Positions 24,297 through 33,436 of a DNA stretch of 64,000 bases are shown in pieces. This DNA comes from Blautia sp. An249 (GTDB lineage: Bacteria > Bacillota > Clostridia > Lachnospirales > Lachnospiraceae): assembly GCF_002159835.1 (NCBI RefSeq), contig NZ_NFJL01000002.1, positions 310,001 to 374,000 on the forward strand. Direction: 5' to 3'. The number at the start of each line of letters is the position of its first letter. Position 1 is the first letter of the stretch. The notes under the pieces are model-generated. The model ran no database searches. It was given only the letters and a program-made list of their open reading frames with translations, and was not told the origin of the DNA. A program made the translations under genes and the position numbers.

Positions 24297-25175
24297 ATGG
24301 GAATGTATACCATAAGAAATCAGGAACTTGTTATTGAAGTTCACAGTTTCGGGGCGGAACTGAAATCCTTAAAAGATCAAAGCACCGGCCGTGAATATCT
24401 CTGGCAGGCGGATCCGGCTTACTGGAAGAGGACTTCTCCCGTGCTGTTTCCTTTAGTGGGAAATTACAAAAACAAAGAGATGCGTTACCAGGGAAACATC
24501 TATCCCATGTCACAGCACGGATTTGCCAGAGATAAAGAATTTACCTGCATCCGCCAGGAGGAAAAGGAGCTCTGGTTTCGTCTGGAGGCAGATGAAGAAA
24601 CGAAGAAGAGTTATCCCTTTGCCTTCGTCCTGGAAATCGGATATGAACTGACAGAGTCCAGAACGGTGAAAGTAACCTGGAAGGTGACAAATCAGGATGA
24701 CAAAGAAATGTTCTTTTCCATTGGAGGACATCCGGCTTTTTACTGCCCTTTAAATCCCGGGGAGAAGCAGACAGACTATTCTATTTATCTGGAAGGAGCG
24801 AAGGAGATTACAAGCAGAAGAATCGGCGAGGGAGGACTGGCTACAGATACGTTGGTTACATATCCTCTGGAAGAGAGCTGTCTGCCCATTGATGCCCATT
24901 TATTTGACTACGATGCGCTGGTCGTGGAAAATCACCAGACACAGAAAGTGAGTCTTCTGGATCCGGGAAAACATCCCTATGTGACGGTTTCCTTTGACAC
25001 GCCGTTGTTTGGCCTCTGGTCGCCGCCGAAAAAGAATGCTCCCTTTGTCTGCATCGAACCCTGGTACGGAAGATGCGATCACGAGAAGTTTGAGGGTACC
25101 CTGGAAGAAAGGGAATGGGGGAATCGTTTATCCCCGGGAGAGGTATTTGAAGCCTTTTATACCATTTCCATTTAG
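24297..25175 (+). CDS. Aldose 1-epimerase family protein (LacX-like)
   Basis: A 292-residue galactose-mutarotase-fold protein. The galactosidase locus directly downstream makes a role in anomer interconversion of galactose or glucose plausible. Visible features: GAELKSLKDQSTGREYLWQADPAYWKRTSPVLFPLVG (given here as two parts: GAELKSLKD and YWKRTSPVLFPLVG), the catalytic-region HGFARDKEF, FSIGGHPAFYCPL with a conserved His, and CIEPWYGRCD near the end with the catalytic Glu candidate. ATG at 24297 follows GGAGG; the upstream ATG at 24264 lacks a site. Confidence 0.85.
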   Translation: MGMYTIRNQELVIEVHSFGAELKSLKDQSTGREYLWQADPAYWKRTSPVLFPLVGNYKNKEMRYQGNIYPMSQHGFARDKEFTCIRQEEKELWFRLEADEETKKSYPFAFVLEIGYELTESRTVKVTWKVTNQDDKEMFFSIGGHPAFYCPLNPGEKQTDYSIYLEGAKEITSRRIGEGGLATDTLVTYPLEESCLPIDAHLFDYDALVVENHQTQKVSLLDPGKHPYVTVSFDTPLFGLWSPPKKNAPFVCIEPWYGRCDHEKFEGTLEEREWGNRLSPGEVFEAFYTISI

Positions 25176-25186
25176 AGAAAAGAAAG

Positions 25187-25233
25187 AATATCGTATAAAC
25201 CTGACAATCAGAAAGGTTTATACGATATTTTTA
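25187..25233. terminator. Bidirectional terminator between lacX-like and araC-like genes
   Basis: A 16-bp perfect stem (AATATCGTATAAACCT / AGGTTTATACGATATT) with T-runs on the plus side and an A-rich flank that reads as T on the minus side. The two genes are convergent here. Confidence 0.85.
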
Positions 25234-26097
25234 TTGGGGGAGAACTCCCTGGTGAATGGCATTTTCTGACCGCCAGATACGGGGAGATTTGCCGTATACA
25301 TTTTTGAATGCCCTGGAAAAGTGAAGGGGATTGGAATATCCCACAGCATTGGATATATCCTGTACCGAAAGTTTTGTCAGTTTCAAAAGTTCGGCAGCCT
25401 TTATCATCCGGTAGTGGATTAAAAATTCCTGGGGTGTCTGCCCCAGCGCCTGACGGAAAATGGTGCCGAAGTAACTGCGGTTTAGACCACATCTGGCGGC
25501 AATATCCTCCACGGAAATATCGTTCTGGAAATTCTGTTCTACAAAGGTAATGGCCTCCCGGATATAAAAATCCTGTATTTTCCCACTGGAGGAAAGATGA
25601 TAAGGAGCTATGGAGCGGGTCAGATAATCCAGAAAGAGGAAACCATGTCCCAGAAGATGGAAGGGAGATTCCTTGGGGTGGTGTACAATATAAAGCATTT
25701 CTTCCATCATTTTAATTCCCAGTTCTTTGGAATGGGAGCGATAGATGGGGGAATTGGGAGAGAGTCCGGCAATCTGCAGGGATTCTTTTACCCGGAGGCC
25801 GTCAAATTCGATCCAGACATATTCCCAGGGCAGATTGGTATCAGCAGTATAGGTACAGACCTGATCAGGAAAAAGCATAAAGCCCTGTCCGCTTTTAACC
25901 TGGTAGGTATGAGAATGCCTGTGGGTATCGTTGGCTGTTAAAACACCGGTTCCGGAAATCACATAGTGAAACAGATAATGAGTTTTGGCCACCGGTCCGA
26001 ATGAGTGAGAAGGCTTACACTGTTCCCATCCGTATTGATACAAAACAAGATCAATGAAGGTTTCATTGGGAAAGATAGAGAATAAAAAATTGTCCAT
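25231..26097 (-). CDS. AraC family regulator of the raffinose-type locus
   Basis: A 288-residue transcription factor. The N-terminal cupin-like sensor (HYVISGTGVLTAND, VKSGQGFMLFP, YVWIEFDG) is typical of MsmR/RafR-type sugar regulators. The C-terminal pair of helix-turn-helix motifs is complete: ISVEDIAARCGLNRSYFGTIFR and LSVQDISNAVGYSNPLHFSRAFK, ending GKSPRIWR. It is divergent from the sugar transporter operon with 169 bases between. It probably activates that operon when an alpha-galactoside is bound. The stop codon lies within the shared terminator. Confidence 0.88.
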   Translation of the reverse strand: MDNFLFSIFPNETFIDLVLYQYGWEQCKPSHSFGPVAKTHYLFHYVISGTGVLTANDTHRHSHTYQVKSGQGFMLFPDQVCTYTADTNLPWEYVWIEFDGLRVKESLQIAGLSPNSPIYRSHSKELGIKMMEEMLYIVHHPKESPFHLLGHGFLFLDYLTRSIAPYHLSSSGKIQDFYIREAITFVEQNFQNDISVEDIAARCGLNRSYFGTIFRQALGQTPQEFLIHYRMIKAAELLKLTKLSVQDISNAVGYSNPLHFSRAFKNVYGKSPRIWRSENAIHQGVLPQ

Positions 26098-26266
26098 AAA
26101 ATCACTCCTTTTCTGTATTATATACCAAAATGCTAGGAGACTTCAAATTATATAGATATATCTAGCATATAGATATAAAACCTTTAATGTACTGGCATTT
26201 TGGCAAGCATATTGAGATGTTATAATAGATGCAGCATTAAGCAAGACGAGAAAGGAGAGGGAATTT
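26098..26266. promoter_or_regulatory. Divergent control region of the sugar locus
   Basis: CCAAAATGC (26125-26133) and GCATTTTGG (26195-26203) form inverted copies of one site, each close to a promoter. TAGATATATCTA (26153-26164) is a 12-base palindrome between them. The transporter side has a perfect TATAAT (26221-26226) but no good -35: 17 bases upstream stands TTTTGG, part of the right site. This fits an activator-dependent promoter bound by the AraC-type protein. Confidence 0.55.
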
Positions 26267-27553
26267 ATGAAAAGGAGAAATCAGGCAATAGCCGTAACGC
26301 TCGTGGGCTGTATGACGGCTGCCGCCCTTTTTGCCGGCTGCGGCGGGAAGGAAAACACCGGGAAGACAGAGATTGAAATTGTCCAGTACAAACCGGAAGC
26401 AGCAAAATATTTTGATGAGCTGGAAGAAGAATTCAATGCCACTCATGACGACATCCATTTAACCATTGATTCTCCCAACGATGCCAGCACCATTTTGAGG
26501 ACCCGGTTTATCCGGGAGGACTATCCGGACATTATCGGAATAGGAGGAGACATCAACTATTCCTACTATGTGGATGCGGGCATTCTGGCAGATGTTTCAG
26601 ATTATGAAGGGTTAAAGGACATCAAATCTGCTTATCTGGACATTGAAGAGGCTCTGGAAATCGTTCCCACAGAAGGCACTTATGCGGTTCCCTATGTGGC
26701 AAATGCAGCAGGTATCCTCTATAACAGGGATTTGTTCGAGGAACATGGATGGAAAATACCAAATACCTGGGAGGAACTGATGACCCTGTGTGAAGACATT
26801 AAAAGCGAGGGGATCTTACCTTTCTATTTCGGATTTAAGGATACCTGGACCTGTCTGGCTCCCTGGAACTCCATGGCAGTAGATCTGGCTCCGTCGGATG
26901 TCTGCAAACAGGTAAACCGGGGAGAAACCACATTCTCCAAAGAGTATGAGGAAGTATCAGAGAAATATCTGGAGCTGTTAAATTACGGACCGGAGGATCC
27001 CTTTGCCTATGGCTACAATGATGCATGTACTGCTTTTGCCAATGGACAATCCGCCATGTATCCTATCGGAAGTTATGCAGTGCCGCAGATTCTGTCTGTA
27101 AATCCGGAGATGAATATTGACTCCTTCGTGATGCCGGCAGGGGATACTGCAGAGCAGAATACACTGAACTCCGGTGTGGATTTGCATTTCTGTGTAACTG
27201 AGGACAGCCCCAATAAAGAAGCTGCCTATGAAGTTCTGGATTTCCTGCTGGAAGATGAAAATATCCAGAAATACATCGACGATCAGAATGCGATTCCATG
27301 TAAAGAGGGAGAGTTTGAATTGGCTCCTATGCTGGATGGAATGAATACCTTCATTGAAGAAGGAAACATGACTGACTTTCAGGATCATTATTATCCGTCA
27401 GAAATGGCAGTGGATGCACAGATCCAGACCTTCCTGATTAATAAGGATGTGGATGCCTTCCTTCAGAAATTTGACAAGGACTGGCAGCGGTATAACCGGG
27501 ATACCATCCGAAAAGTACAGGAATATGAAGAAAATCATGGTGAAAACCAATAG
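26267..27553 (+). CDS. Sugar ABC transporter substrate-binding lipoprotein
   Basis: A 428-residue family-1 extracellular binding protein anchored by a lipid. The signal peptide ends in a lipobox (LFAGCGG, Cys at residue 25). The mature part shows IEIVQYKPEAAKYFDELEEEF and later TYAVPYVANAAGILYNRDLFEEHGWKIPNTWEEL (two pieces: YAVPYVANAAGILYNRD and IPNTWEEL), characteristic of oligosaccharide binders such as MsmE/RafE. It should bring raffinose-type sugars to the two permeases. AAGGAGAGG precedes the ATG. It heads a five-gene operon. Confidence 0.92.
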   Translation: MKRRNQAIAVTLVGCMTAAALFAGCGGKENTGKTEIEIVQYKPEAAKYFDELEEEFNATHDDIHLTIDSPNDASTILRTRFIREDYPDIIGIGGDINYSYYVDAGILADVSDYEGLKDIKSAYLDIEEALEIVPTEGTYAVPYVANAAGILYNRDLFEEHGWKIPNTWEELMTLCEDIKSEGILPFYFGFKDTWTCLAPWNSMAVDLAPSDVCKQVNRGETTFSKEYEEVSEKYLELLNYGPEDPFAYGYNDACTAFANGQSAMYPIGSYAVPQILSVNPEMNIDSFVMPAGDTAEQNTLNSGVDLHFCVTEDSPNKEAAYEVLDFLLEDENIQKYIDDQNAIPCKEGEFELAPMLDGMNTFIEEGNMTDFQDHYYPSEMAVDAQIQTFLINKDVDAFLQKFDKDWQRYNRDTIRKVQEYEENHGENQ

Positions 27554-27570
27554 GAAAGGGGAGAGAGACG

Positions 27571-28443
27571 ATGAGGAAAATAAATGAGAGAAAACGTACC
27601 TATCTGCTGATCACCATACCGATTCTGGCCCTGTTTATATGTTTTAACACCGTGCCGTTAATTAGGGGATTTATTTACAGCTTCACAAACTTTAAAGGAT
27701 TTGGTGATTACGACTGGGTAGGCCTTCGTAACTATGTGGATCTGTTTTCGGATCCCCGTGTAGGTTCTTCTTATTGGTTTACGTTCCGTCTGGCAGTTGT
27801 ATCAACCATTGTTACCAACGTGATCAGCCTGATTCTGGCTTTGGGACTGAACAGTAAAATCAAAGCGAAGAGTTTCTTCCGTGGCGCTTACTTTATCCCC
27901 AATGTTCTTGGCGCCCTGGTAGTGGGCTATATTTTCAACTACTTCTTTACCTATATTCTTCCGGAACTGGGAAAAATGATGGGAAGCGGCGCATTAAGCA
28001 GCAGTATGCTTTCCAATACAAAAACGGCCTGGATTGCCATCGTAGTTGTATGTGCATGGCAGGCAATCGCCATGAACACCATTATTTACATATCCGGACT
28101 TCAGACGGTGCCGGAAGATGTTTATGAAGCGGGCTCTCTGGACGGAGCTACCGGCTGGAAGAAGTTTAAACATCTGACCTTCCCTCTGATTGTGCCGTTC
28201 TTTACAATTAATATGGTTTTATGTATCAAGAACTTCCTGATGGTATTTGATCAGATTATGGCATTAACCAAAGGTGGTCCTGCACAGAGTACAGAATCTA
28301 TTTCTTATCTGATCTATAACAACGGTATGTCCGGCGGACAGTTCGGATTCCAAAGCGCCAATGCGGTTATCTTCTTTATTGTAATTGTATTGATTTCTGC
28401 TACGCAGATGACCATATCCGCACGAAAGGAGGAACAGTTATAA
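27571..28443 (+). CDS. Sugar ABC transporter permease (MsmF/RafF type)
   Basis: A 290-residue inner-membrane permease with six predicted helices, starting with LLITIPILALFICFNTVPL. The EAA loop that docks the ATPase is visible as VYEAGSLDGATGWKKFKHLTFPLI. It works with the next permease and the binding protein. No ATPase gene is in the locus, so a shared MsmK-type ATPase encoded elsewhere is expected, as known for Firmicutes carbohydrate importers. The stop overlaps the next gene by one base. Confidence 0.92.
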   Translation: MRKINERKRTYLLITIPILALFICFNTVPLIRGFIYSFTNFKGFGDYDWVGLRNYVDLFSDPRVGSSYWFTFRLAVVSTIVTNVISLILALGLNSKIKAKSFFRGAYFIPNVLGALVVGYIFNYFFTYILPELGKMMGSGALSSSMLSNTKTAWIAIVVVCAWQAIAMNTIIYISGLQTVPEDVYEAGSLDGATGWKKFKHLTFPLIVPFFTINMVLCIKNFLMVFDQIMALTKGGPAQSTESISYLIYNNGMSGGQFGFQSANAVIFFIVIVLISATQMTISARKEEQL

Positions 28444-29285
28444 TGAAAGCAAAAACAGAACATGGTACCAACTGGACAGTTACCATTCTATTGATTCTGG
28501 GATTGATCACCATCGTGTTCCCGTTATACATGACGATTGTCATTGCATTTAAGCAGCCTTCGGAAATGACCAACAGCATTGCAGGTATTCTGTCTCTGCC
28601 CAAATCCTGGAGCCTCAGCAACTTTAAAGAAGCCATGGAAGTGACAGATTTCTGGAATTCTCTGAAAAACAGTTTACTGATAACAGGAGTTACAGTCGTG
28701 TTGTCTATTGTAATTCATTCTCTTATGGGATATGCTATAGGAAGAAATAAAGCACACAGTAAATTTTACAGCTTTGTTTATTTGTTTATAGTAAGCGGTA
28801 TGTTCGTTCCCTTCGCGATTCTGATGATGCCTCTGGCAAAACAGACCGCAGAAATGGGACTGGGAAACTGGGTAGGCGTTATCCTGCTGTATGTAGTATT
28901 TTATATGCCGATGAACGTACTGCTGTATTCTGGCTACTTAACTAATATTCCAATGGCTTTGGAAGAAGCAGCGCGGGTGGACGGAGCCAGTACCTGGAGA
29001 ACGTACTGGAAGGTGATTTTCCCCATTATGAAACCCATGCACGCAACGGTAGCTGTTATTACTGCTCTGGCCGTATGGAACGACGTAATGACGCCCCTTG
29101 TTATTATGTCAGGTACCGGACAGAATACCCTGCCTCTGGCACAGCTTAATTTCCAGACCCAGTTCGGAACCAACTATAACCTGGCCTTTGCCTCTTACTT
29201 ATTAGCCTTAATTCCAATTGTCATTTTCTATATTGTATGCCAGAAGCAGATCTTAAATGGTGTGGTAAACGGAGCAGTAAAATAG
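28443..29285 (+). CDS. Sugar ABC transporter permease (MsmG/RafG type)
   Basis: A 280-residue CUT1-type permease. The first helix is VTILLILGLITIVFPLYMTIVIAF, and the EAA motif is LEEAARVDGASTWRTYWKVIFPIM. It ends in a hydrophobic helix and KQILNGVVNGAVK, the usual end of this subunit. It overlaps the previous permease by one base (TAATG), which indicates coupled translation and equal amounts of the two halves. Confidence 0.92.
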   Translation: MKAKTEHGTNWTVTILLILGLITIVFPLYMTIVIAFKQPSEMTNSIAGILSLPKSWSLSNFKEAMEVTDFWNSLKNSLLITGVTVVLSIVIHSLMGYAIGRNKAHSKFYSFVYLFIVSGMFVPFAILMMPLAKQTAEMGLGNWVGVILLYVVFYMPMNVLLYSGYLTNIPMALEEAARVDGASTWRTYWKVIFPIMKPMHATVAVITALAVWNDVMTPLVIMSGTGQNTLPLAQLNFQTQFGTNYNLAFASYLLALIPIVIFYIVCQKQILNGVVNGAVK

Positions 29286-29322
29286 CCGAAGAAAATAATT
29301 GATAGATATAAGGAGAGCTAAA

Positions 29323-31521
29323 ATGGGAATTACTTATAACAGCAATAACCAGCTATTTACTTTAGAGACTCAGAATACGACATACCAATTTCAGGTGGAT
29401 ATTTGCGGATTTCTTCTGCATCTGTATTATGGGAAAAAGGTGAGCGGAAATATGAACTATCTTCTGACCTTTTATGACAGAGGATTTTCCGGTAACCCCA
29501 ATGATGCAGAAGCCGACAGAACCTATTCCATGGATGCTCTGCCCCAGGAATTCCCCAGCCTGGGAACCGGCGACTATCGAAATTGTGCTCTTATTATGGA
29601 AAACAGCGACGGGAGTTTCAGCTGTGATTTAAGATACCAGAGACATGAGATAAAGAAAGGAAAATATCAGCTGGAGGGACTTCCGGCCGTATATGCAGCA
29701 GAAGAGGAGGGGGAGACTCTGGAGATTTTCCTGGAAGATCCGGTAACTGGCGTCCAGGCCATTCTTTATTATGGCCTGCTCCCGCAATATGACATTATTA
29801 CGCGAAGCGTGAAACTTATCAACCGGGGAGAAGGAAAAGTTTATATCCGAAAGGCGGCTTCCGCCTCCCTGGACTTCCTGAGCGGAGATTATGATGTAAT
29901 AACTTTTTATGGCAGACATGCCATGGAAAGAAATGTCCAGAGATTACCTGTCAGCCACGGCCGGCAGGTAATCGGAAGCAGCCGGGGCACTTCCAGTCAT
30001 CAGTATAATCCGGCCATGATTCTGGCGGAGAAAAACACCGGGGAAAAGGCCGGAGGCTGCTATGGAATGACCTTTGTTTACAGCGGAAATTTTGAAGGTG
30101 CGGTGGAAAAGGATCAGTATAATCAGACCAGAATGATGATGGGGCTTTCGGAAACCATGTTCCGTTATCCACTGGATCCGGGGGAAGATTTCTGGGTACC
30201 GGAGACTGTTCTGACGTACTCCGCCGAAGGACTTAACGGTTTGTCCCGAAATTACCACCGCTGTTTCAGAAACAATCTGTGCAGAGGAAAATACAAAAAC
30301 GCTGCCCGGCCTATTGTAATCAATAGCTGGGAAGCGGATTATTTCAATTTCACAGGAGAAAGTTTCCTGGAACTGGCAAAGGAAGCGGCCGATTTGGGAA
30401 TTGAGACGGTGGTTTTAGACGACGGCTGGTTCGGAAAGCGAAACGACGACAATACCAGTCTGGGTGACTGGGTGGTAAATGAGAAGAAACTGGGCTGCTC
30501 TCTGGGAGAGCTTATCCGCAGGGTAAATGCGCTGGGGGTGAGATTCGGAATCTGGATTGAACCGGAGATGATTTCAGAAGACAGCGAATTATACCGGGCG
30601 CATCCGGACTGGGTGCTTCGGATCCCGGGCAGGGCTCCGGTGCGGGCGAGAAATCAGCTTGTCCTGGACTTTTCCAGAAAAGAAATCCGGGATTATGTAT
30701 TCGATCAAATCTGCAGTATTCTGGATCAGGGCAATGTGGAATACATCAAGTGGGATATGAATCGCAGCCTGTCAGACATTTATTCGGGATCCACGCAGGA
30801 TCAGGGACGGGTACTGCATGATTATGTTCTGGGTGTTTATGATTTCATGGAGAGAATGCTCAGGAGGTATCCGGATATTCTGCTGGAGGGCTGCAGCGGA
30901 GGAGGCGGACGCTTTGACGCAGGAATGCTCTATTATGCCCCTCAGATTTGGTGCAGCGATAATACAGACGCAGTGGATCGGGTGGAAATCCAGTATGGAA
31001 CATCCTTTATCTATCCTGTCTGCTGCACAGGTTCCCATGTTTCCGATGTCCCCAATCATCAGACCGGGCGCAGCACACCGCTGAAAACAAGAGGGGTAGT
31101 GGCCATGGCGGGAACCTTTGGTTACGAGTGGAATCTGCGGGTTCTTTCGGAGAAAGAAAAAGAAGAAATCCGTCAGCAGATCAGGGACTATAAGCGTTAT
31201 GAACCCTTAATCCGGACAGGAGACTATTACCGGCTGTCCTGTCCTCAGACGGATGAAATCGGCGCCTGGGCGTTTGTATCTCCCGACAGGGAGAAAGTTC
31301 TTTTAAATGTTGTCATGCTGAAGAAACATGGCAATATGACCATCAATTATGTGAAACTGCAGGGGCTGGATCCGGATAAGATTTATCAGGATCAGAATTA
31401 CAGAAGGAGCTACAGCGGTTCTGCTCTGATGGAGGCAGGTCTTCCCCTTCCTATAGAAAGCGGAGAATATCTGGCCTATCAGTTTTATCTGCGGGAAATA
31501 ACCGAGGAAAAAGAGGAATAG
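29323..31521 (+). CDS. GH36 alpha-galactosidase
   Basis: A 732-residue cytosolic alpha-galactosidase that removes galactose from raffinose, stachyose or melibiose. An N-terminal beta-supersandwich domain precedes the barrel. The nucleophile motif is YIKWDMNRSLSD and the acid/base motif WCSDNTDAVDRVEIQYG, with GCSGGGGRFDAGMLYY between, all standard for GH36 of the tetrameric AgaA type. DDGWFGKRNDD provides substrate-binding Asp residues. ATG at 29323 follows AAGGAGAG; an upstream ATG at 29299 is less likely. Cytosolic location matches uptake of intact oligosaccharide. Confidence 0.95.
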   Translation: MGITYNSNNQLFTLETQNTTYQFQVDICGFLLHLYYGKKVSGNMNYLLTFYDRGFSGNPNDAEADRTYSMDALPQEFPSLGTGDYRNCALIMENSDGSFSCDLRYQRHEIKKGKYQLEGLPAVYAAEEEGETLEIFLEDPVTGVQAILYYGLLPQYDIITRSVKLINRGEGKVYIRKAASASLDFLSGDYDVITFYGRHAMERNVQRLPVSHGRQVIGSSRGTSSHQYNPAMILAEKNTGEKAGGCYGMTFVYSGNFEGAVEKDQYNQTRMMMGLSETMFRYPLDPGEDFWVPETVLTYSAEGLNGLSRNYHRCFRNNLCRGKYKNAARPIVINSWEADYFNFTGESFLELAKEAADLGIETVVLDDGWFGKRNDDNTSLGDWVVNEKKLGCSLGELIRRVNALGVRFGIWIEPEMISEDSELYRAHPDWVLRIPGRAPVRARNQLVLDFSRKEIRDYVFDQICSILDQGNVEYIKWDMNRSLSDIYSGSTQDQGRVLHDYVLGVYDFMERMLRRYPDILLEGCSGGGGRFDAGMLYYAPQIWCSDNTDAVDRVEIQYGTSFIYPVCCTGSHVSDVPNHQTGRSTPLKTRGVVAMAGTFGYEWNLRVLSEKEKEEIRQQIRDYKRYEPLIRTGDYYRLSCPQTDEIGAWAFVSPDREKVLLNVVMLKKHGNMTINYVKLQGLDPDKIYQDQNYRRSYSGSALMEAGLPLPIESGEYLAYQFYLREITEEKEE

Positions 31522-31525
31522 TAGA

Positions 31526-33376
31526 ATGAAAAAAGGAATAGAAAAATTCCGGGAACGTCTGAACACACATATAGAGGAACTGAAGTGGCTTTATATGGAA
31601 CTGTATGACAATGAGGCCATGTTTGCCGAACTCTGCGCTCAGATGGAGGAATTTTATACCCAAAGAAATGAAAAACTTAAAGAAAGAGACAGAAACCGGG
31701 AGGAAAACCCTAAGTGGTACCGGGATAAAGGGATGCTCGGCATGATGCTTTATGTGGATAACTTTGCCGGGAATCTGAAAGGCGTAAAGAAAAAACTGAC
31801 ATATTTAAAGGAATGTAATGTAAGTTTTCTTCATCTGATGCCTTTTCTGGATACAGTAAAGGGAAAGTCTGACGGCGGATATGCCGTTGCAGATTTTAGG
31901 AAAGTCCGGCCGGATCTGGGAACCATGGAGGATCTTGCAGCGCTGGCGGAAAAATGTCATGAGATGGATATGAACGTATGCATGGATTTCGTTATGAATC
32001 ATACGTCAGAGGGCCATGAATGGGCAGTCCGGGCACGCCGGGGAGAAGGAGAATACATGAGCCGGTATTTCTTCTATGATAACCCGCAGATTCCTGAAGA
32101 ATATGAAAAGACGGTTCCACAGGTCTTTCCCACAACGGCTCCTGGAAATTTTACGTATCTGCCGGAAATCGGCCATTACGTAATGACCACCTTTTATCCT
32201 TACCAGTGGGATTTAAACTACGGTAATCCCAGGGTATTTAATGAAATGATGTATCATTTTCTGTTTTTTGCCAATCAGGGAATGGACATTATCCGAATTG
32301 ACGCAGTTCCCTATATCTGGAAGGAGCTGGGAACTTCCTGCAGAAACCTGAAGCAGGTGCATACCATTGTCCGGATGATGCGGATGATTGGCGAGATTGT
32401 CTGCCCGGCTACAGTACTTCTGGGAGAAGTGGTTATGGAGCCGGAAAAAGTAGTTCCCTATTTCGGTACGGTGGAAAAACCGGAATGCCATATGTTATAC
32501 AATGTAACTACTATGGCTACTACCTGGCACAGTGTGGCCACACAGGAAACCCGGCTTTTGAAAAAGCAGCTGGATATTGTAAACAGCCTTCCTAAAGAAT
32601 ATACGTTCTTAAATTATCTGCGCTGCCATGACGACATTGGCTGGGGGCTCGACTATGGAACCCTGAATCAGTGGGGAATGGAAGAGGTTTTGCACAAACA
32701 GTTTTTAAATGATTATTTCACCGGAAAGTTTACCGGAAGTGAAAGCCGGGGAGAACTTTATAACGACGATCCGGTGACAAAAGACGCCAGATTCTGCGGC
32801 ACCACCGCTTCTATGTGCGGTGTGGAAAGCGCCGGATTTGAACAGGATCCCGGGAAGATGGAAACAGCCATCCGGAAAGTGGAAATGCTTCATGCCTACA
32901 TGTTTATGCAGGCCGGTATTCCCATGATTTACAGCGGTGATGAGATTGGACAGGTCAACGATTATCACTATAAGGAAGACAGGGAGAAGAGGGAGGATTC
33001 CCGCTACATCCACCGGGGACAGTTTAAGTGGGATTTGGCACGTAAAAGAAAAAATTCTTTAAGTGTGGAGGGGCGTATTTTCAAAGCCCTGCAGAAGATG
33101 GAGGAGATTCGTGGTCAGAACCCGGTCTTTGAACCGGACGCAGAAACTTATACACGGGACATGGGAGATCCCCGGATTTTATGTATTGTAAGAAAGTGGA
33201 AAGACAGAATGCTCACAGGCATCTTCAACTTCTCTGACTCTCCGAAACAGGCTGCCCTGCCTGAGAAAAAGGGTGTTTGTAAGGATTTATTAAGAAATAA
33301 AAAATTAGAAAACGATTTCATTAATTTGTTACCATTCGGTTTTGTATGGGCCGAAACCAGAGAAGAGGACGCCTGA
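31526..33376 (+). CDS. GH13 sucrose-active enzyme, amylosucrase/sucrose-hydrolase type
   Basis: A 616-residue family-13 enzyme with the architecture of subfamily 4. An N-terminal helical domain (residues 1-90) precedes the barrel. Motifs: MDFVMNHTSEGHEWA (region I), DIIRIDAVPYIWKELG with the nucleophile Asp (region II), LLGEVVMEP with the acid Glu (region III), LRCHDDIGWG (region IV), and the subfamily-typical GGYAVADFRKVRPDLGTMEDL. It should take the sucrose left by the alpha-galactosidase and either hydrolyse it or transfer its glucose. Hydrolysis versus glucan synthesis cannot be decided from sequence. It starts four bases after the previous stop. Confidence 0.85.
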   Translation: MKKGIEKFRERLNTHIEELKWLYMELYDNEAMFAELCAQMEEFYTQRNEKLKERDRNREENPKWYRDKGMLGMMLYVDNFAGNLKGVKKKLTYLKECNVSFLHLMPFLDTVKGKSDGGYAVADFRKVRPDLGTMEDLAALAEKCHEMDMNVCMDFVMNHTSEGHEWAVRARRGEGEYMSRYFFYDNPQIPEEYEKTVPQVFPTTAPGNFTYLPEIGHYVMTTFYPYQWDLNYGNPRVFNEMMYHFLFFANQGMDIIRIDAVPYIWKELGTSCRNLKQVHTIVRMMRMIGEIVCPATVLLGEVVMEPEKVVPYFGTVEKPECHMLYNVTTMATTWHSVATQETRLLKKQLDIVNSLPKEYTFLNYLRCHDDIGWGLDYGTLNQWGMEEVLHKQFLNDYFTGKFTGSESRGELYNDDPVTKDARFCGTTASMCGVESAGFEQDPGKMETAIRKVEMLHAYMFMQAGIPMIYSGDEIGQVNDYHYKEDREKREDSRYIHRGQFKWDLARKRKNSLSVEGRIFKALQKMEEIRGQNPVFEPDAETYTRDMGDPRILCIVRKWKDRMLTGIFNFSDSPKQAALPEKKGVCKDLLRNKKLENDFINLLPFGFVWAETREEDA

Positions 33377-33383
33377 TAAGCAT

Positions 33384-33420
33384 ATGCCGCATAAGAAGAA
33401 AATTGCTTCTTATGCGGCAT
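33384..33420. terminator. Bidirectional terminator of the sugar operon and metY
   Basis: A 15-bp perfect stem (ATGCCGCATAAGAAG / CTTCTTATGCGGCAT) between convergent genes, with TTCTAT after it on the plus strand. Confidence 0.78.
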
Positions 33421-33436
33421 TCTATATGTTCAGGAT

